From Paeniglutamicibacter psychrophenolicus (GTDB taxonomy: Bacteria; Actinomycetota; Actinomycetes; Actinomycetales; Micrococcaceae), in contig NZ_JAGIOE010000001.1 of NCBI RefSeq assembly GCF_017876575.1, positions 806,001-870,000 of the forward strand: DNA of 64,000 nucleotides, given 5' to 3'. Positions 8,811-16,497 of this stretch are shown in pieces; the first letter of the stretch is position 1; each line of letters opens with the position of its first letter. The position numbers and the translations under genes were made by a program. Under the pieces are notes generated by a model. The model was not told where the DNA came from and made no database searches. It worked only from the letters and a program-made list of their open reading frames with translations.

Positions 8811-10031
8811 ATGAAGCGTCGCCTGCCGCAGGTTTCCGAACTCCGCTCGCTGATGAAATTCGAGCCGATCACCCTGGACCGGCGGGCGGCCCGCCTGGCC
8901 AGGGCCGCCGACGTGTGGGACCTGCGCGCCATCGCCAAGCGGCGCACCCCCACCCCGGCCTTCGACTACGTCGATGGCGCCGCCCAGCGCGAACTGACCC
9001 ACCGCCGCGCCCGCGAGGTCTTCGACTCCATCGAGCTGGTCCCGCGGATCCTGCATGGGACCGCGAGTGCGGATTTGTCCACCACCATTGCCGGGGCACC
9101 GTCCGCGCTGCCCTTCGGCATCGCCCCCACCGGATTCACGCGCTTCATGCACGCCGAGGGCGAGACCGGGGCGGTGCGCGCCGCGGCCCGCGCGGGCATC
9201 CCGTTCTCCCTGTCCACCATGGGCACCCGCTCGCTGGAGGAGGTCGCGGCGGCCGCCCCGGCATCCCGCCGCTGGTTCCAGCTCTACCTGTGGAAAGACC
9301 GCCAGAAGTCCCGGGCGCTGCTGGAGCGCGCCGCCGCGGCGGGCTACGACACGCTGCTGGTCACCGTCGACACCCCGGTGGCCGGACAGCGGCTGCGCGA
9401 TGCCCGCAACGGCATGGTCATCCCGCCGCGGCTGAACCTCAAGACGGTGCTGGATGCCTCCTACCGTCCCGAATGGTGGTTCAATTTCCTGACCACAGAC
9501 TCGCTGAAGTTCGCCTCGCTGTCCAACAGCGCCACCGACCTGCCCACGCTGATCAACTCGATGTTCGACCCGACGCTGTCCTTCGCGGACCTGGAATGGA
9601 TCCGTTCCATCTGGGAGGGGAAGCTCTTCGTCAAGGGCGTGCTCACCGCGCAGGACGCCCGCAAGTCCATCGCCGCCGGGGCCGACGGGCTGGTCGTCTC
9701 CAACCACGGCGGGCGCCAGCTGGACCGCGCCCCGGTCTCCTTCGAGGCGCTGGCCGAGGTCCGCGCCGAGGTGGGTGCGGGAACCGAGATCATCCTGGAC
9801 TCGGGCATCATGTCCGGCGCCGACATCGTCGCCTCGCTCTGCGCCGGGGCCGACTTCGTGCTCATCGGCCGGGCCTACCTTTACGGGCTGATGGCCGGCG
9901 GGGAAGCGGGCGTGGAGCGGGTCATCGAGCTGCTGGCCAGGGAAATCGAGGTCAGCATGCAGCTCATGGGAGCCGCGACCATCGCGGACCTGGGTCCGGA
10001 GCTGATCCGCCGGCGGCCCGGGCGCGAATAA
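8811..10031 (+). CDS. lldD: FMN-dependent alpha-hydroxy-acid dehydrogenase (L-lactate dehydrogenase type)
   Basis: A 406-residue TIM-barrel flavoenzyme oxidising an alpha-hydroxy acid, most likely L-lactate to pyruvate, at the cytoplasmic membrane. Signature parts are FDYVDGAA near the N-terminus (substrate Tyr region), PFGIAPTGFTRFMHAEGE, the FMN-binding QLYLWKDR and, near residue 300, SNHGGRQLD, which holds the catalytic His and the Arg that binds the carboxylate. The length fits quinone-linked LldD rather than the oxidase. The start is ATG 8811 with GGAGAAG 6-7 nt upstream. The same frame is open from 7101, but that part lies antisense-like under the MATE gene. Glycolate or mandelate remains possible as substrate. 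Confidence 0.88.
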   Translation: MKRRLPQVSELRSLMKFEPITLDRRAARLARAADVWDLRAIAKRRTPTPAFDYVDGAAQRELTHRRAREVFDSIELVPRILHGTASADLSTTIAGAPSALPFGIAPTGFTRFMHAEGETGAVRAAARAGIPFSLSTMGTRSLEEVAAAAPASRRWFQLYLWKDRQKSRALLERAAAAGYDTLLVTVDTPVAGQRLRDARNGMVIPPRLNLKTVLDASYRPEWWFNFLTTDSLKFASLSNSATDLPTLINSMFDPTLSFADLEWIRSIWEGKLFVKGVLTAQDARKSIAAGADGLVVSNHGGRQLDRAPVSFEALAEVRAEVGAGTEIILDSGIMSGADIVASLCAGADFVLIGRAYLYGLMAGGEAGVERVIELLAREIEVSMQLMGAATIADLGPELIRRRPGRE

Positions 10032-10065
10032 GGCCCATGGCCCCGCGCCCGGTAGACTCGTAGGC

Positions 10066-10638
10066 GTGCCTGCAGTAAAAATCCCCGCAACCATTGCCGC
10101 CGAAGTAGCCGTCCCAGTCATGGGGCGCGCCGCCACGGCCGCCGGTTTCGCGCTCCTGTCCATCTTCTGGCCCGCCGCCACCAACCAGGTGCTGGCCTAT
10201 GCGCTGGCCGCCTTCATGGTTCTCAGCTCGAAGTTCCTCTGGGACTACGCCAGTGCCCCGAGCGCCCCGAAGTCGGTGCGCGGTCCCTACGCGGTGGCCG
10301 CGGTGGCCATGATCATCGCGGGCCTGGTGATGGCCTTCCGGCCCGAGACGCTGGTGATCGCAATCGCCGCGGCCGCGGCCTGGATCATCGCCGGCGTGCT
10401 GGAAATCGTCGTCTTCATCCGCCACCGCGCCGACTTTGCCCCGTTCAAGGACCAGCTGGTCACCGGCTTCGTGTCGCTGGGCGCCGGTGCCGCGCTGCTG
10501 ATGGGACTGGACCTGGACGCGCACGGATTGCTCGGCCTGGCCGGCGGCGGGGCCATCATCCTGGCGGTGTTCGAGCTGATATCGGCCTTCGGCCTGCGCC
10601 ATGCGGCCAAGGAACCCGAGACCGGGCTTTGGAGCTAG
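10066..10638 (+). CDS. HdeD/DUF308-like membrane protein
   Basis: A 190-residue protein with about six hydrophobic helices in the paired pattern of the HdeD/DUF308 family (AAWIIAGVLEIVVFIRHR in the middle; GAALLMGLDLDAHGLLGLAGGGAIILAVFELISA at the end). Function in this family is poorly known. The start is GTG 10066; TAGACT ends 7 nt upstream and no ribosome binding site exists, a clear leaderless arrangement. It follows lldD by 34 nt but has its own promoter. Confidence 0.75.
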   Translation: MPAVKIPATIAAEVAVPVMGRAATAAGFALLSIFWPAATNQVLAYALAAFMVLSSKFLWDYASAPSAPKSVRGPYAVAAVAMIIAGLVMAFRPETLVIAIAAAAAWIIAGVLEIVVFIRHRADFAPFKDQLVTGFVSLGAGAALLMGLDLDAHGLLGLAGGGAIILAVFELISAFGLRHAAKEPETGLWS

Positions 10639-10676
10639 AATAGATGTTGAACCAAAAATCCGTAGGAGGGCCTTTC

Positions 10677-10982
10677 GTGGGCAACACCCCAGCCGAGCAG
10701 AAGAAGTCTTGGCAGCAGAGCATCAAGGCACCCCTGTCGTTCTCCCTGGTCATGGCCATCATCGCCGGTGTCATCGCCACCATTTCGGCAACCGGCGGGT
10801 CCGACAACCCGTTGCGGATCGACATCGGGCTGGTCGCCTTCGGCGTCGCCTTTGTCGCCTGCCTGCTTGTCATCTCCGTGATGACCATGGCCGGCAAGGA
10901 CAACCCGGAGGAAATGGGCACCGGATCGGGCGTCAACCGCTCGTCGTCCACGCCGGACGAAAAGCCGGACGCCAAGAAGTAG
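10677..10982 (+). CDS. Two-helix membrane protein of unknown function
   Basis: A 101-residue protein with two hydrophobic helices and charged ends; the C-terminus SSSTPDEKPDAKK is disordered. I chose GTG 10677 because AGGAGG lies 6-7 nt upstream; ATG 10644 sits only 2 nt from a -10-like TAGAAT (10636-10641) and would be at or before the transcript start. It resembles small amino-acid-transporter-like proteins of Micrococcaceae with no known role. Confidence 0.75.
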   Translation: MGNTPAEQKKSWQQSIKAPLSFSLVMAIIAGVIATISATGGSDNPLRIDIGLVAFGVAFVACLLVISVMTMAGKDNPEEMGTGSGVNRSSSTPDEKPDAKK

Positions 10983-10999
10983 CTAGTCGTTTCACCGTT

Positions 11000-11024
11000 G
11001 CCGCCCTGGAAGAATCTGGGCGGC
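11000..11024 (+). terminator. Stem-loop after the two-helix membrane protein gene
   Basis: A 7-bp GC-only stem, GCCGCCC with GGGCGGC, and an 11-nt loop, followed by a T-containing tract. It lies 18 nt past the stop codon at 10982. Confidence 0.6.
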
Positions 11025-11159
11025 TTCGCTGCTTAATGGGTGGTGCTTAAGGGACGGGCCGGCAAGCGTTCGAGCGGTGCCGGCCGACGCGCAGGGGAGA
11101 GCCAACCCGCATTCCGCGGGCATGTGGCTACCCGGTGACGCTTGGCAATGCGGTGGAGG

Positions 11160-11489
11160 TCAGAGCGCCGGCTCGGCGCCGTCGCGTCCGCCCCAGCGGT
11201 CCAAAAACTCCTCGTGTCCCAGCTCCTCCAGGTCGGAGCGGACCATCGCCACCAGTGACTCGGCCTCCTCGATGCTGCCGGCATTGATGCGCAGCACCTC
11301 GGCGTCGTTGTCGATGCGGTGGACCACGACGGCGGCACCGACGGCATCTGACCCGTCCCCGCCGAAGAATGCATCGACCAGGCCGGCCGCCCAGCGGGCC
11401 GCAGCGCGGACCGGGCCGTCATTGGACTTCTCCAGTTCGACTTCGTACTCGTCAGCGGCGTGCGGTTGCGGGACTTCTTCGCTGTTCAC
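11160..11489 (-). CDS. Small acidic protein of unknown function
   Basis: A 109-residue soluble protein, strongly acidic at both ends, with an alpha/beta core (AVVVHRIDNDAEVLRINAGSIEEAESLVAMVRSDLEEL). I do not recognise a family. The start is a GTG at 11487-11489 with GGAGGAG about 7 nt upstream, one of the better ribosome binding sites here. The gene follows the CGNR regulator gene on the same strand after a 58-nt gap and may be read with it. Confidence 0.7.
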   Translation of the reverse strand: MNSEEVPQPHAADEYEVELEKSNDGPVRAAARWAAGLVDAFFGGDGSDAVGAAVVVHRIDNDAEVLRINAGSIEEAESLVAMVRSDLEELGHEEFLDRWGGRDGAEPAL

Positions 11490-11547
11490 GGGGACTCCTC
11501 CGATCGGCGGGCCGAATGCACTTTCGCCCCATGGCTCCAGTGTATGT

Positions 11548-12102
11548 TCACAGCCCGGGTTTTTGCTCGGATTTTCGTTGGCGGTATGCGCGAACGTGCT
11601 CGCGGTTGGCGCAGTTGCCGGTGTCGCAGTAGCGCTTGGATCGGTTCCGGGACAGATCCAGCAGCACCGCCTCGCAGTCCGTGGCCGCGCAGACCCGCAG
11701 CCGGGACAATTCCCCTGAACGCAGCACGTCGACCAGTGCCATGGCGGCCTCGACCGCCATGCGTTCGCTCAGCGGCGCCTCCGGGGTGGTGGCGTGGATG
11801 TGGTAGTCCCAGCCGTCGTGCTTGACCAGCTGCGGCAGTGCCCGGGCGTTGCGCAGGATGTTGTTGACCGCGTCCACCGACCGTTCCTCGTCGGCCAGCC
11901 AGATGCCGTGCAGCTGGCTGCGCAGCTGGCGCACCGAACGCAGCTCGGCCTCGTTGCGGGTGCGTGATCCGGTGAACCCCTGCTGGTCCAGGAAGTGGTC
12001 GAGGTCCGCACCGGTGAGCAGGTGATCGGTGGACGGGGTTGCCGAGTTGATGAGCGCCACGATGGTGCCCAGGGCAACTTCTGTGTCAGGGGCAAAGATC
12101 AT
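11548..12102 (-). CDS. CGNR zinc-finger transcriptional regulator
   Basis: A 184-residue protein with an N-terminal ABATE-type stress domain and a C-terminal CGNR zinc finger: CAATDCEAVLLD..., RYCDTGNCANREH and VRAYRQRK give four zinc cysteines followed by a basic helix. Such proteins act as regulators, often beside a transporter. It diverges from the EamA transporter gene across 147 bp, so it probably controls that gene. The ATG at 12100-12102 has AGGAG about 6 nt upstream. Confidence 0.87.
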   Translation of the reverse strand: MIFAPDTEVALGTIVALINSATPSTDHLLTGADLDHFLDQQGFTGSRTRNEAELRSVRQLRSQLHGIWLADEERSVDAVNNILRNARALPQLVKHDGWDYHIHATTPEAPLSERMAVEAAMALVDVLRSGELSRLRVCAATDCEAVLLDLSRNRSKRYCDTGNCANREHVRAYRQRKSEQKPGL

Positions 12103-12126
12103 TGTGACTCCTGTGGGGGCGCGTGA

Positions 12127-12156
12127 ATTGACGGATAAACCCGTAAGGTTCTAGTG
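12127..12156 (+). promoter_or_regulatory. Promoter candidate for the EamA transporter
   Basis: TTGACG (12127-12132) and TAGTGT (12151-12156) are separated by 18 bp between the divergent CGNR and EamA genes. The region is AT-richer than its surroundings. The CGNR regulator would be expected to bind here; no clear palindrome was seen. Confidence 0.45.
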
Positions 12157-12249
12157 TCATTAGCATACATACTTTTACTCCTGACAGTCGATTTGGCTCC
12201 CGTGCCCCCTCGTCCGTCGGAGCAACCTCGCCCCAGGGAGCGTTTCGCC

Positions 12250-13224
12250 GTGCCAAGAGAAGAAATCCATACACAGGTGGCACCTCCGGCACCGCTCCCG
12301 GTCTCCGCGCCGCTGCGCAAGCCACGCATGGGCGGCATCGGCATCGCCCTGTTTTCCTCGGCGGTGTTCGGGGTTTCGGGTTCGTTCGCCAAGGCGTTGC
12401 TCGAAGCCGGATGGAGCCCCGCCGCGGCGGTCACCCTGCGCATGGCCGGAGCCGCGCTGGTGCTGCTGCTTCCGACGCTCTTGGTCATGCGCGGCAAGTG
12501 GCCGCTGGTGGCGAGCAACTGGAAGTCCATCCTGCTCTTTGGGCTCTTCGGCGTCGGCGCCTGCCAGTTCTTCTACTTCCTGGCCGTCGAACGGCTTGAC
12601 GTCGGGGTGGCGCTGCTGCTGGAATACCTGGCGCCGGTGCTGATCGTGCTCTTCCTCTGGGTGAAGTTCCGCAAGCGGCCCAAGGTCATGACGATCGGGG
12701 GCACGCTGCTCTCGCTGGCCGGGCTCGTATTGGTCCTGGACCTCACCGGGGACACCCGTGTCGATCCGATCGGCGTGCTCTGGGGATTGGGCGCGGCAGT
12801 GGGGCTGACCGTGTACTTCTTCGTCAGCGCCCGGGCCGACGGCGCGCTGCCGCCGATCGTGCTGGCCACCGGCGGGTTGCTGGTCGGAGCGGTGACCATG
12901 GGGCTGTTGGCGCTCGTCGGCCTGCTGGAAATGAAGATGACCTTCGTGCCGGTGCGGTTGGCGCAATGGGAGACGCAGTGGTGGGTGGCCCTGGGCGGGC
13001 TGATCCTCATTTCCACCGTCATTTCCTACGTCACCGGGATCATGGCGGCCCGTGCACTGGGCTCGAAGCTGGCGTCCTTCATCTCCCTGACCGAGGTGCT
13101 CTTCGCGGTGCTCTGGGCGTGGCTGCTGCTGGGCGAACTGCCCGCCGGGATCCAGCTGCTCGGCGGCGTGTTGATTGTCGGGGGAGTGCTGCTGGTGCGT
13201 GCCGACGAACTGCGCAGCCCGTAG
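12250..13224 (+). CDS. EamA/DMT-family transporter (RhtA-like)
   Basis: A 324-residue drug/metabolite transporter with ten predicted helices in two EamA repeats. GVSGSFAKALLEAGWSPAAAVTLRMAGAA marks helices 1-2 of the first half and FISLTEVLFAVLWAWLLLGELP the end of the second, the pattern of RhtA/YdcZ-like amino-acid or metabolite exporters. I chose GTG 12250 because AGGGAG lies 9 nt upstream; the open frame from 12154 begins inside the promoter. It is divergent from the CGNR regulator. Confidence 0.87.
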   Translation: MPREEIHTQVAPPAPLPVSAPLRKPRMGGIGIALFSSAVFGVSGSFAKALLEAGWSPAAAVTLRMAGAALVLLLPTLLVMRGKWPLVASNWKSILLFGLFGVGACQFFYFLAVERLDVGVALLLEYLAPVLIVLFLWVKFRKRPKVMTIGGTLLSLAGLVLVLDLTGDTRVDPIGVLWGLGAAVGLTVYFFVSARADGALPPIVLATGGLLVGAVTMGLLALVGLLEMKMTFVPVRLAQWETQWWVALGGLILISTVISYVTGIMAARALGSKLASFISLTEVLFAVLWAWLLLGELPAGIQLLGGVLIVGGVLLVRADELRSP

Positions 13225-13254
13225 CGGACTGACGCCTCGACCTGGACAAGCCAA

Positions 13255-13302
13255 ACGCCGGCCCCCTGCGCCTCCCGGGCAGAAGGGACGGGGGTCCGGC
13301 GT
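13255..13302 (+). terminator. Stem-loop between convergent EamA and copA genes
   Basis: Arms ACGCCGGC-CCCC at 13255 onward and GGGGTCCGGCGT ending at 13302 pair with one mismatch around a loop of roughly 20 nt. It lies between two convergent genes and may serve both. Confidence 0.55.
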
Positions 13303-13327
13303 CGTGGGGACGGACGGGAGAGAGGGC

Positions 13328-15634
13328 CTACTTGCGGCCGAAGCTGCGCAGGCGCAGCGAGTTGGCCACCACCAGCACGGAGCTGGCGGCCATCGCGGCC
13401 CCGGCGATCATCGGGTTCAGGAACCCGAGTGCGGCGATCGGGATGCCGGCGGTGTTGTAGGCGAAGGCCCAGAACAGGTTCATCTTGATGGTGCCCAGGG
13501 TCTTGCGGGACAGCTCGATGGACTGCGCCACCTGGGCCAGGTCGTTGCCCATGATGGTGAGGTCCGCCGCCTCGATGGCGACGTCGGTGCCCGATCCCAT
13601 GGCGATGCCGAGATCGGCTTGGGCAAGCGCCGGGGCGTCGTTCACACCGTCGCCGACCATGGCGACAACCTGCCCGCGGGCCTGGAGCTCACGCACGGCC
13701 CGGGCCTTGCCGTCGGGGAACACATCGGCGAAGACGTCTTCCTCGGCGATGCCGACCTGGGCGGCAACCAGCTTGGCTACCGCGGCGTTGTCGCCGGTGA
13801 GCAGCACCGGGCGCAGGCCCAATGCCTTGAGCTTGGCGATGGCGGCGGCGGAGGATTCCTTGATGGTGTCTGTCAGGTTCACCAGCCCGGCGAAGGCCCC
13901 GTCGACGCCGACCATGATGGAGGTGGCCCCGGCCTGTTGCGCCGAGGCCAGGTCGGCACGGTGCGCATCGGTGAGTTCGATGCCGTTTTCCTTCAACCAG
14001 CTTTCCCTGCCCGCGACAACCACTCGGGTGCCGACCGTGGCGCGCACGCCGCCGCCGGGTGCGGAATTGAATCCGCTGGTCTCTCGCAGCGGTGCCTTGG
14101 CGCGGGCGGCGGCGGCGATCGCGTGGGCGATCGGGTGCTCGGAGGGTGACTCGGCGGCGCCGACCAGGGCCAGCAGCTCCGACTCGTCGAATCCAGCGGC
14201 CGGGCCCAGCGAGGTGACGGCGAGGTTGCCCTCGGTGATGGTTCCGGTCTTGTCCAGCAGCACGGTGTCGATCTTGCGGGTGTCTTCCAGGACCTGCGGT
14301 CCGCGGATCAGGATGCCCAGCTGGGCCCCGCGACCGGTGCCGACCAGCAGCCCGATCGGCGTGGCCAGCCCCAGGGCGCACGGGCAGGCAATGACCAGCA
14401 CGGCGACGGCTGCGGTGAATGCGGAGTTCACCTCACCGGTGAACACCAGCCAGAGGATGAAGGTGAGCACCGCGATGACCAGCACGATCGGCACGAAGAC
14501 GGCGGAGATGCGGTCGGCCAGCCGGGCGATGGGTGCCTTTCCGGTCTGCGCCTCGGATACCAGCCGGCCCATCTGGGCCAGGGTGGTGTCAGCCCCGACG
14601 CGGGTGGCGCGCACCAGCAGGGCCCCGGAGGTGTTGATGGTGGCACCTGTGACGGTGTCGTCCGGTCCCACCTCGACGGGAACCGATTCGCCGGTGACCA
14701 GTGCGGTATCGATGGCCGAGTGCCCGGTGACGACGAAACCGTCGGTGGCGATCTTCTCCCCGGGGCGGACGACGAATTCGTCGCCGGGAACCAGTTCGGA
14801 GGCGGCGATCTTGGTTTCCACGCCGTTGCGCAGCACCGTGGCTTCCTTGGCGCCCAGGTCCAGCAGGGCCTTCAGCGCGTCGCCGGCACGCGATTTGGCG
14901 CGGGCCTCTAGCCAGCGGCCGAGCAGCAGGAACGTGGCCACGACGCCGGCCGTTTCGAAGTACAGCGCGTGTTCGCTCATCGACATGCCGATGTGGGCCG
15001 TGATGTTCGGGTCGGCTATCAGCTGCCAGAGCGAGAACAAGTAGGCTGCCAGCACGCCGATGGACACCAAGGTGTCCATCGTGGAGGCGAAGTGGCGGGC
15101 GTTGATCGCCGCGGCGCGATGGAACGGCCAGGCGGACCAGAAGACCACGGGCGTTGCCAGGACGAGCGCAACCCAGCCCCAGTGGGGGAATTGCGCCCCG
15201 GGAATCATGGAAATGATGAACAGCGGCACCGTGAAGATCGCACCGATCACCAGGCGCTTCTTCAGCTCGTCTCCCGCAGTGTCCGACGCGTGGTTGGTGC
15301 CCAGTTGCTTGCTCGGTTCGCCGGCGGCGGGCGAGGTGGCTTCGCCGGATTCCCCGTTCCCGGGGATCGCGGGGGCTGCCGTGGTGGAGTACTGGTCGAC
15401 CTTGAGGCTTGCCTGGTAGCCGGCTGACTGGACCGTTGCGATGAGCTGTTCATCGCTGACGTTTTCGGGGACCGTGATGCGTGCCGATTCCAGCGGCAGG
15501 TTCACGAGGGCCTCGACGCCGTCGATCTTTCCAAGTTTTCGCTCGACTCGACCCACACAGGATGCGCACGTCATGCCCTGGATATCCAGTTCGACGATGC
15601 GTTGGTTGGCCGGGAACGTGATGTCGTTGCTCAT
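13328..15634 (-). CDS. copA: Copper-exporting P1B-type ATPase CopA
   Basis: A 768-residue heavy-metal P-type ATPase that exports Cu(I) across the membrane at the cost of ATP. Domains in order: an HMA metal-binding domain with MTCASC at residues 21-26, membrane helices, the TGES actuator loop (314-317), the transmembrane CPC metal site (417-419), the phosphorylated Asp in DKTGT (461-465), the HP motif (500-501) and GDGVND (661-666). CPC followed by CALGLATP, with CsoR and CopZ beside it, points to Cu(I) rather than Zn or Cd. Last gene of the csoR-copZ-copA operon; the ATG at 15632-15634 is chosen because the HMA domain begins right after it. Confidence 0.95.
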   Translation of the reverse strand: MSNDITFPANQRIVELDIQGMTCASCVGRVERKLGKIDGVEALVNLPLESARITVPENVSDEQLIATVQSAGYQASLKVDQYSTTAAPAIPGNGESGEATSPAAGEPSKQLGTNHASDTAGDELKKRLVIGAIFTVPLFIISMIPGAQFPHWGWVALVLATPVVFWSAWPFHRAAAINARHFASTMDTLVSIGVLAAYLFSLWQLIADPNITAHIGMSMSEHALYFETAGVVATFLLLGRWLEARAKSRAGDALKALLDLGAKEATVLRNGVETKIAASELVPGDEFVVRPGEKIATDGFVVTGHSAIDTALVTGESVPVEVGPDDTVTGATINTSGALLVRATRVGADTTLAQMGRLVSEAQTGKAPIARLADRISAVFVPIVLVIAVLTFILWLVFTGEVNSAFTAAVAVLVIACPCALGLATPIGLLVGTGRGAQLGILIRGPQVLEDTRKIDTVLLDKTGTITEGNLAVTSLGPAAGFDESELLALVGAAESPSEHPIAHAIAAAARAKAPLRETSGFNSAPGGGVRATVGTRVVVAGRESWLKENGIELTDAHRADLASAQQAGATSIMVGVDGAFAGLVNLTDTIKESSAAAIAKLKALGLRPVLLTGDNAAVAKLVAAQVGIAEEDVFADVFPDGKARAVRELQARGQVVAMVGDGVNDAPALAQADLGIAMGSGTDVAIEAADLTIMGNDLAQVAQSIELSRKTLGTIKMNLFWAFAYNTAGIPIAALGFLNPMIAGAAMAASSVLVVANSLRLRSFGRK

Positions 15635-15717
15635 GATTCCATTTCTTGTCTCGGCCGCGAGGGGGAGGGGCCGGACGCCTGGTCCGGCCCCCTGCCCTGG
15701 GACGAGCGGGGAGATGC

Positions 15718-16044
15718 CTAGGCGCTTGCGGAGACGAGCGTGTAGCCGGCCTCCGTCACTGCGGCTTCGAGAACCGAGTTCTCGACGGGGGAGTTGGTGG
15801 TGACGACGGCGGTGGATGTTCGTCCGGCAGACAGGATGACCTCGACGTTGCTGACACCGGGAACCTCGTTGAGTTCCTCGTTGACGGAGGCTACGCAGTG
15901 GCCGCAGGTCATGCCGTCGATTTTCAGGGTGATCGTGCTCTGGCTCATGGTTTCCTCGGAGGGCTTGGTGGTGATGGTGAGGCCTTCGTTTGAGTTGCTT
16001 CCGCAGCCGCAGCCGCCGCAACCGCAGCTTGATTCGTTGCTCAT
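15718..16044 (-). CDS. copZ: Copper chaperone CopZ with Cys-rich N-terminal extension
   Basis: A 108-residue copper carrier. Residues ~34-108 are an HMA domain with the metal site MTCGHC at 45-50. The ATG at 16042-16044 has AAGGAGA upstream and adds about 32 residues beginning MSNESSCGCGGCGCGS, four cysteines in eight positions. A second in-frame ATG at 15946-15948 (Met33), preceded by GAGGAA, would give a 76-residue protein close to the usual CopZ size. Either two forms are made or one start is wrong. It sits between csoR and copA and should pass Cu(I) to CopA. Confidence 0.88.
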   Translation of the reverse strand: MSNESSCGCGGCGCGSNSNEGLTITTKPSEETMSQSTITLKIDGMTCGHCVASVNEELNEVPGVSNVEVILSAGRTSTAVVTTNSPVENSVLEAAVTEAGYTLVSASA

Positions 16045-16084
16045 GTGTTCTCCTTGTGGGGTTGTTGAAAAGTGGTGTGGGTGC

Positions 16085-16414
16085 CTAGCGCAGCAGGCGG
16101 CCGATGGCGGTGGTGACCTCTGCGACCTTGTCGTCCACGTAGGACTGGTCCCCGGTCTCCAGCGACCGGGCCGCGGCGTTGACCACGCAATGTGAAACGT
16201 GGTCCTCGACCAGCCCGAGGCTGACCTTGTGCAGGGCGGCGTTGATGGCGGAGATCTGGGTGAGGATGTCGATGCAGTACTTTTCCTCGCCGACCATGCG
16301 GCTGACCCCGCGGACCTGGCCCTCGATGCGGCTGAGCCGCTTGAGCAGGGCCTCCTTGTTGGCCGTGTATCCGTGGTCAACGTGGGCGTCGGTGGGGGCT
16401 GCAATGTTTTCCAT
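16085..16414 (-). CDS. csoR: Copper-sensing transcriptional repressor CsoR
   Basis: A 109-residue all-helical repressor that leaves DNA on binding Cu(I). The Cu ligand triad is in place: Cys47 (KYCIDIL), His72 and Cys76 (DHVSHCVVN), with the 25- and 4-residue spacing of known CsoR proteins; KRLSRIEGQVRGVSRMV is the family N-terminal helix. First gene of the csoR-copZ-copA operon. The ATG at 16412-16414 lies 7 nt from the -10 TATCAT, so the transcript is leaderless. Confidence 0.94.
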   Translation of the reverse strand: MENIAAPTDAHVDHGYTANKEALLKRLSRIEGQVRGVSRMVGEEKYCIDILTQISAINAALHKVSLGLVEDHVSHCVVNAAARSLETGDQSYVDDKVAEVTTAIGRLLR

Positions 16415-16421
16415 ACCTCAA

Positions 16422-16449
16422 ATGATACCCCCTGAGGGTATGTTGTCAA
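16422..16449 (-). promoter_or_regulatory. Promoter of the copper operon
   Basis: On the minus strand, -35 TTGACA (16444-16449) and -10 TATCAT (16422-16427) are 16 bp apart, and csoR begins 7 nt after the -10. The proximal CsoR operator fills the spacer, so the repressor and RNA polymerase compete. Confidence 0.8.
16426..16440. promoter_or_regulatory. CsoR operator, proximal copy
   Basis: TACCCCCTGAGGGTA is a G/C-rich pseudopalindrome with TAC...GTA ends, matching the known CsoR box pattern of TA(C)n(G)nTA type. It lies between the -35 and -10 of the copper operon. Confidence 0.8.
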
Positions 16450-16450
16450 G

Positions 16451-16465
16451 TACCCCCATGGGGTA
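16451..16465. promoter_or_regulatory. CsoR operator, distal copy
   Basis: TACCCCCATGGGGTA is a near-perfect palindrome of the same type, 25 bp centre-to-centre from the proximal copy. It lies just upstream of the copper -35 and about 20 bp from the -10 of the divergent ATP-grasp gene, so it could influence both. Confidence 0.78.
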
Positions 16466-16497
16466 TTCGATTTGTGGCGGGTTGATAGTTTTGGATC

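Noticed and set aside
13485-15044. 519-codon open frame on the plus strand
   Set aside because: Antisense shadow of copA with Ser/Thr/Pro-rich low-complexity translation.
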